64,000 bases of DNA from Dreissena polymorpha (taxonomy: Eukaryota; Mollusca; Bivalvia; Myida; Dreissenidae): positions 66,847,192 through 66,911,191 of the forward strand of contig NC_068367.1 in the NCBI RefSeq assembly GCF_020536995.1. Direction: 5' to 3'. Below, in pieces: positions 44,906 through 54,245 of this stretch. Under the pieces are notes generated by a model. It saw only the letters and a program-made list of their open reading frames with translations. It searched no databases and had not been told where the DNA came from. Each line of letters opens with the position of its first letter. The stretch's first letter is position 1. The position numbers were made by a program, and so were the translations under genes.

Positions 44906-45243
44906 TTATGCATGTTCAAAACCATTTCTAGCTACATTTTCCCACATTCTCTTTCACTAAATTGCTTTAACTTTCATTTTTATGGGACCGTTTCAGCAAA
45001 GATCGTACGACAATCTTAATTTATAACTTAAATTTAAAAACTAAAAATATACAAGCTGTTGATAAATAGCTCCGCAAGATATAAGCCATTGGTAAGAAAA
45101 TGATGAAACAAATGATTTTACTAGAAATAAGCAAAAATATGCTTCGGTCTGTTAAAATAATGTTTCTTTGAAATTCGTATCGTATGCTAAATTTGTCGTA
45201 CGATGTTTGATGAAGCGGGGCCCATAAGAATATAGGTTAAAGC

Positions 45244-45316
45244 AAGAATTTGACAGTATTTGAGTGATCTCAGCTATATCATACTCTTGGACACTCTCAA
45301 ATACTGTCAAATTCTT
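45244..45316. repeat. Hairpin with perfect 21-bp stem
   Basis: AAGAATTTGACAGTATTTGA plus G (45244..45264) pairs perfectly with 45296..45316 across a 31-nt loop. Confidence 0.85.
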
Positions 45317-45353
45317 CCCTACTGTTCAAGTAACACTTGAACTCATGCACAAA

Positions 45354-45800
45354 TTACTCACAAGAAACAAACATTCTACTCAGGTTGAGTTGTGCAATGC
45401 ACGAGTTCACGAAGGGGCACCTTCCCGCACCTTCCTGAGAAGTAAAGGAAACATGTAGCGCTGGCACCACTAGAATGTTTGAAGCTGTCCAGTATTGTAA
45501 GAGTTTAGGTAAACCCAGGTCACCAATATGGTCTTCTATGAAGATCTCCAAATACTCCTTGATGCGTTCTTCAGCACATCGCAATGTTATGCTATGGTCG
45601 CTGAACTCGTACTTAATTCTACTAAGTACTCCAGGAACCGTTGGTCGCATTGAGTGGTACAGTTCATTTATGTCACTTTCCTTGCGTAATAAAGTTGTTC
45701 TCATGAAAAGCAATAAACGTTTTGAGACTTCTTTTACACCAGTTTGATTAAATATTACTTTGCTTACTGATTCAGCACATAGTTTTATTTTTAATCGCAG
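45354..45800 (-). pseudogene. HECT-domain C-terminal fragment
   Basis: The minus-strand frame ends GLPKLLQYWTASNILVVPAL then PFVNSCIAQLNLSR. It resembles the C-lobe of HECT ubiquitin ligases, where the Cys in NSC would be the catalytic one. The open frame extends left of the first Met at 45713 to about 45800. A possible GTGAGT donor overlaps the end. No other HECT exons are visible, so it is probably a mobile or duplicated fragment. Moderate similarity by eye only. Confidence 0.45.
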
Positions 45801-45844
45801 GCAAAATGTATTTGTGATACCTTTTTTTCGCCGCAGAATTCATG

Positions 45845-46661
45845 CATTAACGGATCAGTTGTAGCCATAACGGATCACGCGATCGAAACCACTCCAGGGG
45901 CATCTAACATATGCTATTTGAATTGTCGAAACATGAACTGTGTTGTTTACAATGACCAAGTTACATTGCCAGTTATAAATAATATTCATTATTTTTTGTA
46001 TTGTTTTCTATATGTGATCTTGTGTATACACGTTTCGCATGGTGTTCTTGTGTGAATTATCTGTTGAAAAACCTATATAGATCGAAAAGATGGGCATCTT
46101 ATAAACAATGTTAATTGTTTTAATCATATCTAATCATCGGTATTGAACATGAAACATAAATACAACATTACGAGTGAGATCATTTATTGAAAGAATCAAC
46201 AAGATGTGCATATATTTTAATATATTATATTATCAATCACATATTATCACGCTTGATCCGTTATTGCCCTAATTCTTCATTTCATTTAACGTGTTGCAAA
46301 ATCTTAAACACGAATCAAAACTGAAACGGACTGTTGCAGGGAGAAAGACTACTAAATGGCCTTTAAATTAATGCGTAAACTCTTTACTTTCTAACAGAGT
46401 TTTAGAATGTGGCCGCGTATTATGTTAAACCTCTATTTGGAAACGAGACGGAAGTCAACAAAGTCGTATATACATGTCGCCAAAACATACCAAAATGTTT
46501 GACAACGAATAGCTCCGATTACGACTCAATCAATGCGTTTGAAAAAAAACGACCTTGATGATGCTGTGTGCAAAATATAATCTAAAAATGTCAACTATTT
46601 ATCGCGATACGCATGGTCCTGAACATCAAAGTGATCCGCTATGGGTAATGATCCGGTAATG
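45845..46661. mobile_element. TIR element (about 817 bp)
   Basis: CATTAACGGATCAG..ATAACGGATCAC at the left and GTGATCCGCTATGGGTAATG plus ATCCGGTAATG at the right are imperfect inverted ends of about 34 bp. AT-rich interior with one more CTTGATCCGTTA motif. No coding. Confidence 0.5.
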
Positions 46662-47319
46662 GTAACTTGACTGTACAGTCAGTCAACCAGTTTAGAATAA
46701 CCTGGCAAAAAACGTTAATTCACAAGTCCACTCCACAATAATTTCTTTCGTGATTTAGTGTCAATGTGAGATGATGTAAAAATAAAGGGTAAAATTTATT
46801 TTGTATGATAACAGGTTAGGCCAGACGGCATATGCAGTTTTTTGTCAAAAATAGCAAATTAAAGTTCACCTTTTCGGAAAATTATTTAAAATCATTCAAC
46901 TTACAGAATTAGCATTTCATTAGTTTAAATACAGTCTTAAGACTGCTCCTCAACCAACATCATCAGCATGGATTCCGCCGTCTTAGAATGTTTCGGCCCT
47001 TTACTTCCATGAACATTCTGATAGCGGTGGGCCCACAGTGGTGATCAGTCACTGTGTGTTGGTTGATTGCCTCCAGCTCTTCTCCTCTCGCCTCAGCCAC
47101 AGCCAGCTTGATGCCCGTTCGGCTGCTTGGCTCAGTCTCTGGATAGCCACTCGTCTCTCCCTGCCAGTTGTTCCTAATGATGTCATCAGTCTGTGCACGG
47201 ACTGGGAACAGAATCCTCTAACGCCAACTTCCACGGGAAATAGCCAAGTTCGCCAGCCTTGTTGCTTGCACAGATCCATCAGTTCTGTGTACTTGGCCTT
47301 CTTCCGCTCGTAGGCCTCT

Positions 47320-49557
47320 TCACATCTTACCATGTTCCTTCTTCCTTTCCTTCTCTAGCCAGTCAGCCAACTCTCTGAGGACCAAGTCGTGCCTCCATCT
47401 ATATCTTCCCTGTGTCAGTGCTGTACTACAAGATGACAGAACATGCTCTAGGGTGCCTACTCTGTCACACAGGCTGCATTTTGGCTCTGCTGTGAGTCCC
47501 CATCGGCACAAGTTCGCTGGGGATGGTAGTAGGTCATAGACAGACCTGAGGAGAAAGGAAAACCGAAAAGGCTCATACTTCCAGATGTCTCCCCAGGTCA
47601 ACTTCCTGTCTGCGGTATTCCACGTGGTCCATGCTCCCTGCGCTCCCATCCCCACAGCCCTTGCTTGTCTGGCATTTTCTTCCGCCCTCCTGACCTCAGA
47701 CTGAATCATCGCTCGCCTCTCTTTCTGGTCTGATCGGCTCCACAGTACCACCTTTCTCGCACCAATTCCTTCACGTCCAACTGCAGTCACTCCGACAATG
47801 TCTTTGTGCTTGAGCGTGTTCTCTGCCTTGCTCACAGACTCTGTCGCTGACCATTTTCTGCTCGTTCGGGTTTGGATCCCTGCCTCACGGATGAACTCGT
47901 CCGGAGAGTCCCTCAAGGTCAACACAAGTCTTGCTTTTGCTGTCTTGAACTCTTCTACCAGTGAAGATAGCGGGAGCTGTAGTAACTTGTTGCTCTTCCC
48001 ATAGAGTCCAATACTGGTAAAGCTGGGTGGAACTCCTAGCCACTTCCTGAGGTGTCGACTAGTGATTCTCTCCAGGGCTTCCACTGTTGTGCTGGGTACC
48101 TCGTAAAGCATCAACGGCCAGATTAGTCTTGGGAGCAGTGCATGCTGGTAAAGCAAGGCTTTGAACTTGCCGGGTAGTCCGCAGCGGTCTATCTTCTTGA
48201 GACCCTCCTCTACCTGTTGCTTTAAGTTCTTGACATTGTCGCGATCTTGTAGGCTTGCATCAAACCACTTGCCCAGGCATTTTATTGGACTCGTCACTAT
48301 GGAAGGAATCTCTTCGTTCTGTACGTAGAGTTTGAACCTCTCTGTTGTCTGTCCTTTCTTTATGACAAGAGATCTGGATTTTGCTGCTTTGAACTTCATT
48401 CTTCCCCATGAAGCGACATCCGTCAGGGCTGTCAACATCCATCTAGCTTGGACGTGTGTTGTTGTCGTCAATGTGAGGTCATCCATGAAGCCTCTGCTAG
48501 ATGGGAGATAGATTCCTGACTCTGTCTTTGGTCCACGTGTCTCACGTTGGGCAGCATTTATCAGCAGATTCATCCCCATGATGAAGAGCACCACGGAAAC
48601 TGTGCAGCCGGTAACGATTCCCTTCTCCAACTTCTGCCATCTGGTTAGCTGGTCACCAACAGTAAACCGGAGCTTGATTCCATCCAGGTAACTGGTGATG
48701 ATTTTCTGAATGTGGCCGTCCACATGGTAGTGTCGGAGGGCTGTATAGATGAGCTGGTGTGGAATTGACCCGTATGCGTTGGCCAAGTCGAGCCAAACTA
48801 CAGTGAGATCCTTCCTCCCTTTCTTCGCCTCACTTATTAGCTGTGTGATAGCACTGGTGTGCTCTATGCAGCCGGAGAAACCGGGAACTCCTCCCTTCTG
48901 GACCGAGGTGTTGATGTATGCGTTGCCTGTCAGGAAAGATGTGAGTCTTCTTGCAAGGATGGCAAAGAATATTTTTCCCTCGACGTTGAGCAGCGAGATC
49001 GTTCGGAACTGGTTGACCGTCTTGGAATTGCGTTCCTTCGGTGTGAATATCCCCTCGGCCTCCTTCCAAGCCTCTGGTACATCCCCCTTCCTCCAGACTA
49101 CTTTGAGGAGCCTCCATAAACGCTTGAGAAGTAGTGGGCACATCTTGTACACTTTATACGGGATGGCATTGGGTCCTGGCGCCGAAGCAGCTCTGGCCTT
49201 TTTTACAGCTTCTTTCACCTCGCCAAGCGTAGGTTCCGTCGCATTCAGCTGTTTTTCGGGTTCCTCCGCTGGATCTATTCTGTCACAGTCCCCTAGCACG
49301 TCCTCTCGATTGGGGTCAGAATGGGTAACATGAAGGAAGTTCTCTATTTCCTCTAGTAGAGTTTCCAACTTTCCTGACCTTTCTTTGTCGAGGAGGGATC
49401 TTGTGAACTTGTATGGGTTGGCTGTGAAAGCTGCCCTCTTCTTTGCCCGTTCCCGTGTCTTTCTTCTGCTGTTTTCTGCTTTCCGTACTGATGTCAGCTG
49501 TGTCCGAACTGTATCTCTAAGCTGTGCAAGTCCAATCCTCTCTGTGGGTGAACTAGC
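47320..49557 (-). CDS. R2/NeSL LINE, reverse transcriptase part of ORF
   Basis: Residues include AASAPGPNAIPYKVYK (RT box), FRTISLLNVEGKIFF, GFMDDLTLTT and the thumb. It ends soon after the CCHC knuckle, where the deletion shifts frame; the endonuclease remnant continues in another frame at 47333..47049. Confidence 0.85.
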   Translation of the reverse strand, partial: ASSPTERIGLAQLRDTVRTQLTSVRKAENSRRKTRERAKKRAAFTANPYKFTRSLLDKERSGKLETLLEEIENFLHVTHSDPNREDVLGDCDRIDPAEEPEKQLNATEPTLGEVKEAVKKARAASAPGPNAIPYKVYKMCPLLLKRLWRLLKVVWRKGDVPEAWKEAEGIFTPKERNSKTVNQFRTISLLNVEGKIFFAILARRLTSFLTGNAYINTSVQKGGVPGFSGCIEHTSAITQLISEAKKGRKDLTVVWLDLANAYGSIPHQLIYTALRHYHVDGHIQKIITSYLDGIKLRFTVGDQLTRWQKLEKGIVTGCTVSVVLFIMGMNLLINAAQRETRGPKTESGIYLPSSRGFMDDLTLTTTTHVQARWMLTALTDVASWGRMKFKAAKSRSLVIKKGQTTERFKLYVQNEEIPSIVTSPIKCLGKWFDASLQDRDNVKNLKQQVEEGLKKIDRCGLPGKFKALLYQHALLPRLIWPLMLYEVPSTTVEALERITSRHLRKWLGVPPSFTSIGLYGKSNKLLQLPLSSLVEEFKTAKARLVLTLRDSPDEFIREAGIQTRTSRKWSATESVSKAENTLKHKDIVGVTAVGREGIGARKVVLWSRSDQKERRAMIQSEVRRAEENARQARAVGMGAQGAWTTWNTADRKLTWGDIWKYEPFRFSFLLRSVYDLLPSPANLCRWGLTAEPKCSLCDRVGTLEHVLSSCSTALTQGRYRWRHDLVLRELADWLEKERKKEHGKM

Positions 49558-50190
49558 TCAGTACCTTCGTCTCAGCTGCTTGAGTTCACGTCTCAAGTTC
49601 TGGATACGAACTTGCCGCCTGTTTGGTCTTGGAGGTTCCTTCCGCACTCTCTCCTCTTCTAGTCCAAACCTCTCCTTTTCTACAGAATATATCAAGGTTG
49701 TGAGGGTGGTCAGCTTCCGGTCTACTGGTCCTTGCATGGATGCTTCGAGGATGTTCTCTAGGTCCTCGTCCAGTTGGGTCCATGATGTCTTGTCTGAAGC
49801 CTTGGGCCACTTAATCCTTGGTTTCCTGGTTCTAGTGGCAGTGTCTTGCTGTGGTCTATCCGGATCAGTCACCTCGCTTGCTTCAGGGCTGTTTTGAGTC
49901 TGTAAGAGCTCTAAAAGGGGGTCATCATCCTCCTCAGGATTTCGAAAGACATCCTGTGAGGTCTCCTGAACATAGAGTTCTTCAGTACTGTGGGTTGAAT
50001 CCAGACTGGAGTACTCCTGCGTCTCACTAGCCAAACTGGCTATGCGCTGTCCTTGTGATCTCACACGTTGACAATCAGACTTCCCTTTGTGAATGCGTAG
50101 ACCGCGTTGGTTCTTGCACACCTTTCCGCAATTACAAGTGACCGATCCATCTCTATTCGTAGTCGGTTGGGCAGGCCGTGTCGATTCCAT
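49558..50190 (-). CDS. R2/NeSL LINE, zinc-finger N-terminal part of ORF
   Basis: 210 residues: MESTRPAQPTTNRDGSVTCN, one C2H2-type finger, an acidic serine-rich linker, then a basic end (RRELKQLRRRY). The same frame continues after the TGA, so this is one broken ORF, not a separate ORF1. Confidence 0.75.
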   Translation of the reverse strand: MESTRPAQPTTNRDGSVTCNCGKVCKNQRGLRIHKGKSDCQRVRSQGQRIASLASETQEYSSLDSTHSTEELYVQETSQDVFRNPEEDDDPLLELLQTQNSPEASEVTDPDRPQQDTATRTRKPRIKWPKASDKTSWTQLDEDLENILEASMQGPVDRKLTTLTTLIYSVEKERFGLEEERVRKEPPRPNRRQVRIQNLRRELKQLRRRY

Positions 50191-50875
50191 AAAATCCGTC
50201 CATGTGAGTCTATCATCCTCCCCCCCTCTCGGTAGACTCTGAGGGTGTCTTTTATTTGTGGAGTCTGTAGCTGTTCGTTGGGTGTCCCCTCACGAGGACT
50301 GCAGTTCGGGATACTACCCCTAGTGCCCCTGTTCCAGTCTGTTCCTGGCGCCATCTGTCTCTCCAGCGTCACCATTCTGTTCTTGGTTGTCATCCAGTCT
50401 TTCCTGGAAGTCACTGGTGCCTCCAGATATCAAAACATTATCATGGCATTTGTTTTTAATCAGCAATTTTTGTATTTGAAAATAATAAAGCCTTCTATTT
50501 CCATATGCGCATTTCAAACCATAACTCATTTAATCAGTTCTGGTTAACTTTTTGCTGCATTTGTAAGCATAATACAAACGCTTTCTTACTAAAACTTTGT
50601 TACTTTATTCCTTTACCTAATGTATACCTTAGACACTTATCATTTTGTTTTTATTGGGGCATTATGGAAAATTAAATACAAATTAATCGGAACTGCTGAT
50701 TTTCCAGAGCTGATTGACAAACTGTACACCAATCCGAATCGACTGTATTTCGGTTTGGGGTATTTCTATCAGATTTATACTATAAAAGGATCACAAAGAA
50801 AATATATAAATATAACCTTATTTGCTGCAATAACCTCACACTTTTGACGAAGTCTGCGTTGTCTGCAAAACCACT

Positions 50876-50950
50876 TTAAAGTTTTCTTTCTATATCTTGG
50901 AATGCTGTTTCAAACGTACGTAATAATTCACTAACTTCATCCGCCGCCAT
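50876..50950 (-). CDS. Small ORF next to a foldback promoter-like repeat
   Basis: 24 codons starting MAADEVSELLRTFETAFQDI with a strong start context (CAAGATGGCGGCGG). Stop at 50876. It may be the first exon of a transposon protein; not recognised. Confidence 0.2.
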   Translation of the reverse strand: MAADEVSELLRTFETAFQDIERKL

Positions 50951-51039
50951 CTTGATAGAAATGCGCCAGGAACAAATCACATGACGAAACGACGGGCGTT
51001 AATTGGTTAATAATTAATGTGCAGAGACAACCAAACACC

Positions 51040-51512
51040 TAAAAGTCTTAACCTATTTTTCAAAGTCTTAAACTGCGGTTCAAAGTATTAAACTGGGGTT
51101 AAGACGCGCGGAATGCACATTAATTATTTAACAGTTAACTATTGAGTTAAGAGACTTTGAACCCGAGTTCAAAGTGCCGTTTGCACATTAAATCCTTAAA
51201 CCCGAGTTCAAGAGTTTGAACCGCAGTTCAAAGTGTGTCTAAAATAGATACAAATCTCTTATCTACATAATTCAGAGACAACCAATCAGCGGAGCTTAAA
51301 CCACAATTAGCTATATATAGAAGGTAAATGCCGCGATTTCATTGGTCCTCTCTTAACTATAGAGTTAAGAGACTTTGAGCTGCAGTTCAAACTCTTGAAC
51401 TCGGGTTTAAGGATTTAATGTGCAAACGGCACTTTGAACCCGGGTTCAAAGTCTCTTAACTATATAGTTAACTGTTAAACCGTGGTTTAAGGAATTAATG
51501 TGCATTTCGCTT
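51040..51512. mobile_element. Foldback element with about 130-bp inverted arms made of short palindromes
   Basis: Arms about 51108..51235 and 51375..51512 are inverted copies. Each is a string of short palindromic boxes spaced 20-30 bp: GAACCCGGGTTC, GAACTGCAGTTC, AACCGCAGTTC, TTAACTATATAGTTAA. Single-copy centre of about 140 bp. The right arm abuts the hAT remnant. Confidence 0.8.
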
Positions 51513-53654
51513 GCCATAATTTCTTGAATATTGCAACAGCGGGAGTGTCTTGGGCATTCTCAGGGAGGTGGTGGATTATTATACTGAAAAGTATCGGGTA
51601 AATACCGCCGACGATAGGGTAAAGCTCTGAACACATTGTTCTCGTTGCAAAATATAGCGGTTTTAAAACCGGGACCAGACCCTCGATTATTTTCAACTGG
51701 TGATCAGTTAGGTTAAGAGAGCGCGCATCAGCCATCTTTGTTACGGCTGGGTCATGCAAGACGGCATACACCGGTAAACGCTGTCGTATGATGAACTCCA
51801 ACTTGTTTCACAGTCAATGATTAAGCTGTTTTCCTTGGAGCCCATTTGCTTTTGTTTTTCTTCGAGTGCATTAGAGACGATTACGGATTTTCGGAAGTGT
51901 TTTACTAATCTTTTGCATGAAACCAGTAGCTTTTTGATAGTCTCCGACTTCTAAAACCCACCGCGAATGAACAATTGTAGCGAATCCCGGACAATCACTC
52001 TCACGGACAATCGCTCCTTCGCTAATTTGGACAAGGCGGACAGTCGCTCCTACATTATTTTGACAAACCGGAAGTCGCTCCTTCATTATTTTGACAACCC
52101 GGACTGTCGATCCTACATTATTTTGACATTCGTTCCTACCTTATATGGACACCCCGGACAACCGTTAATACATTACATCTATTGGAATTGCCAATTTTGC
52201 GAATGGAATAAAACATAAAAAACGCATGAGAAGTTGAAATGTTGTTCTTTATTTAACTTGCATTTATTCTATTTTGCACACGAATGTACAGAAAGGAAAT
52301 TAGCTCATATTTACATTTATAAATAAAAATGTTAATTTAATTGTCGGCTAATTATAGGTGTTAGGCTTTGATCGGCGTATACTATGTTTTTAGGTTTCGC
52401 ATCTAATTGTAGGATATATTACTTATTACCAATCGCCATGGTGTTACAACTATGTAGGAGCGACTGTCCGGGTTGTTAAAATAATGTAGGAGCGACTGTC
52501 CGGGTTGTTAAAACAACGTTGGAGCGACTGTCCGCCTTGTGAAAATTTGCGTAGGAGCGAATGTCCGTGGGAGCGATTGTCCGGATACCAATTGTAGCGT
52601 GTGTCCAAAACAGCGTACGTGAGTCCACAGAAGTTGTTGTACGCACGCCACCATATTCGACGCATTGTCAGTTACAATAGCGGAAACATGCTCATCTTTA
52701 ATGCCGAATTCCTGGGTTATCAATTTGATTTCTTAGCTGTATTTTCTGCAGTGTGTCGCTCTTTGACAGCTCGATAGGCCAACACTCTGTTGTGGTAATT
52801 CCAATCTGCAAACATAAAATGGAATACATAAACTATCTTATTAAGTTCTTACATGATTAAATTAGCATTTTTTTACAAGATACTTTATCATTTTTGGCAT
52901 TATACTAAAGTCAACATTCAAATTTCCCTAACGTGATGAGGTATTTTTTCCTACATCCAAATTGACAAACTCGTACATGACGTAAATTTGTTTACTTAAT
53001 CATTGCATCACTACAGTAAACTTACAATATGTCCTATTTCCTTATAATTTATAAACATGTATACGAATTAAATGTCAAATTGCAAATAATTAAATGATTA
53101 ATGTACCATTGTACTGTGGTTTCCATAAACTGATTTGGTATAAAATTATGTAATTAAAAATATATCAATGCATTTATAGTTTGTGCTTACCTTCATCAAT
53201 GAAGTGACAAGTTACTGTAAAATAGCCCTCCATTGCAAGGCTAGTCCAATGGTCCGATGTCAGTGCCACGCCAGTCTGCATGGATAATACGTTTAGCAGT
53301 TCGCTTTTTTTTCGACTCGTACATTTTTGTAAAGTAAGTTGACACTGTGCTAGGGCCCGGCACGTCATACGACGGATTAAGCTCTCGACAAAAGTCAATG
53401 AAACCTTCTCCATTTACAATGGAAATAGGTTGGAGATCTTGCGCACACATGAGGGCTAATTTCTCTGTGCAAACTATCCATTTTTGCCGAGACATCGTGG
53501 GTTTGACATAATCAGTTATCTTCCGCTGCTGTTTCTCACTATCGTCTGCGGACGTTTTAGTTGCATCCAGTCGCACAGACTTGTGAACCAGTTTAATGTG
53601 GTTCGCCATGGTCCCCGTACTTCCACCTTTGAACGCCAACTCAGCTGCACACAA
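51487..53654 (-). mobile_element. hAT (ZBED-like) transposase remnant
   Basis: The minus strand contains, in order: a BED-type finger start (AELAFKGGSTGTMANHIKLV), the segment SIVNGEGFIDFCRELNPSYD, ALTSDHWTSLAMEGYFTVTC, VSAIVTDNASNMVACVQQLL then THVRCFGHTLQL, and, after an inserted element, WSSSYD and KIIEGLVPVLKPLYFATRTM. This is the order of hAT transposases. Several frame changes and missing stretches show decay; the region 52740..53170 is non-coding. Confidence 0.82.
51983..52588. mobile_element. 606-bp TIR element inserted in the hAT gene, 11-bp target duplication
   Basis: CAATTGTAGCG flanks both sides (51972..51982 and 52589..52599). Inverted ends CCCGGACAATCACTCTCACG and the matching right end lead into tandem 30-bp subrepeats built on GGAGCGACTGTCCGGGTTGT. 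Long repeat-rich ends and a 9-11 bp duplication fit a Mutator-like MITE. No transposase. Confidence 0.85.
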
Positions 53655-53778
53655 GTTACATTTAACTTTTTCTTTTCCGCATTCTTCAATTTTAGTAAAA
53701 AATATTCAAAAACGCAGATTTTTTTCCGCGACCTGTCTCATTCGCCATATCTCTAGCCATGAATGCCGATAAAGAAAC

Positions 53779-53900
53779 GGCGGGGAAATTTTCTCGAGCA
53801 CTTCGTGCCGACGCGCGTCGGATGTTATAGACGATTCGGGGCATGCTCATGCAACAAATGGCGGGGAAAATGTATCGAGCACTTCGTGCCGACGCGCGTT
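53779..53900 (+). repeat. 81-bp tandem duplication upstream of hAT
   Basis: GGCGGGGAAAATTTTCTCGA-like then GCACTTCGTGCCGACGCGCG occurs at 53779 and again at 53860. GC-rich palindromic CGAGCACTTCGTG boxes. Confidence 0.75.
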
Positions 53901-54163
53901 AAATATTCAAGACGTCTAGTCCGTACATGGTGTATTGTTATGTTTACGGTATTGTGAATAAGGGCAATTGGCGCACATGATACAAATATGACTCTTTTTC
54001 GGCAGCTGTTAATAAGCTTTGCAACGTCGTAACGAAATGAACAAAAATGTATTATGTTGATATTGACTGCCGTTTAAACGTTTACTGATTTTGTAAACGT
54101 TTATCGGCAAAACACGAAACGCGACCGTTTAAACGTATAAACGTGATACCATTAAATATAGCC

Positions 54164-54245
54164 ATGGGTTTCGGTGTTAGTATGTTTGTAATGGTCGTTG
54201 CGTTGCCGGTTGTAGAGGCGTTCTGCTTCGCGTCAGGTCCAACAG
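54164..54245 (+). CDS. Microseminoprotein-like copy 2, exon 1
   Basis: Signal peptide; start aligns to the internal Met of copy 1. Homology with copy 1 begins only about 6 bases upstream of this ATG. Donor GTAAGC. Confidence 0.8.

Larger units (their letters stand above)
46930..50435 (-). mobile_element. R2/NeSL-type LINE with restriction-like endonuclease, defective
   Basis: The frame runs on the minus strand from about 50190 to 47049. An N-terminal zinc finger (CNCGKVCKNQRGLRIHKGK..C) is followed by reverse transcriptase (GGVPGFSGCIEHTSAI, VVWLDLANAYGSIPHQLI, polymerase box FMDD at 48479..48490). A gag-knuckle-like CSLCDRVGTLEHVLSSC then leads to the end of a restriction-like endonuclease (YERKKAKYTELMDLCKQQG, WRTWLFPVEV). 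A TGA at 49558 interrupts the frame, and an internal deletion plus frameshift at about 47325 removes the catalytic part of the endonuclease. TGA at both borders may be a 3-bp target duplication. Confidence 0.88.
46690..50722. repeat. Dispersed repeat copy B, split by an R2-type LINE
   Basis: 46690..46925 plus 50440..50722 together match the reverse complement of 6587..7115. The break falls inside TTTTGAAATGCTAATTCTG of the intact copy. Confidence 0.7.

Noticed and set aside
48749-49333. 194-codon plus-strand frame
   Set aside because: Antisense shadow of the R2-type reverse transcriptase, with no similarity of its own.
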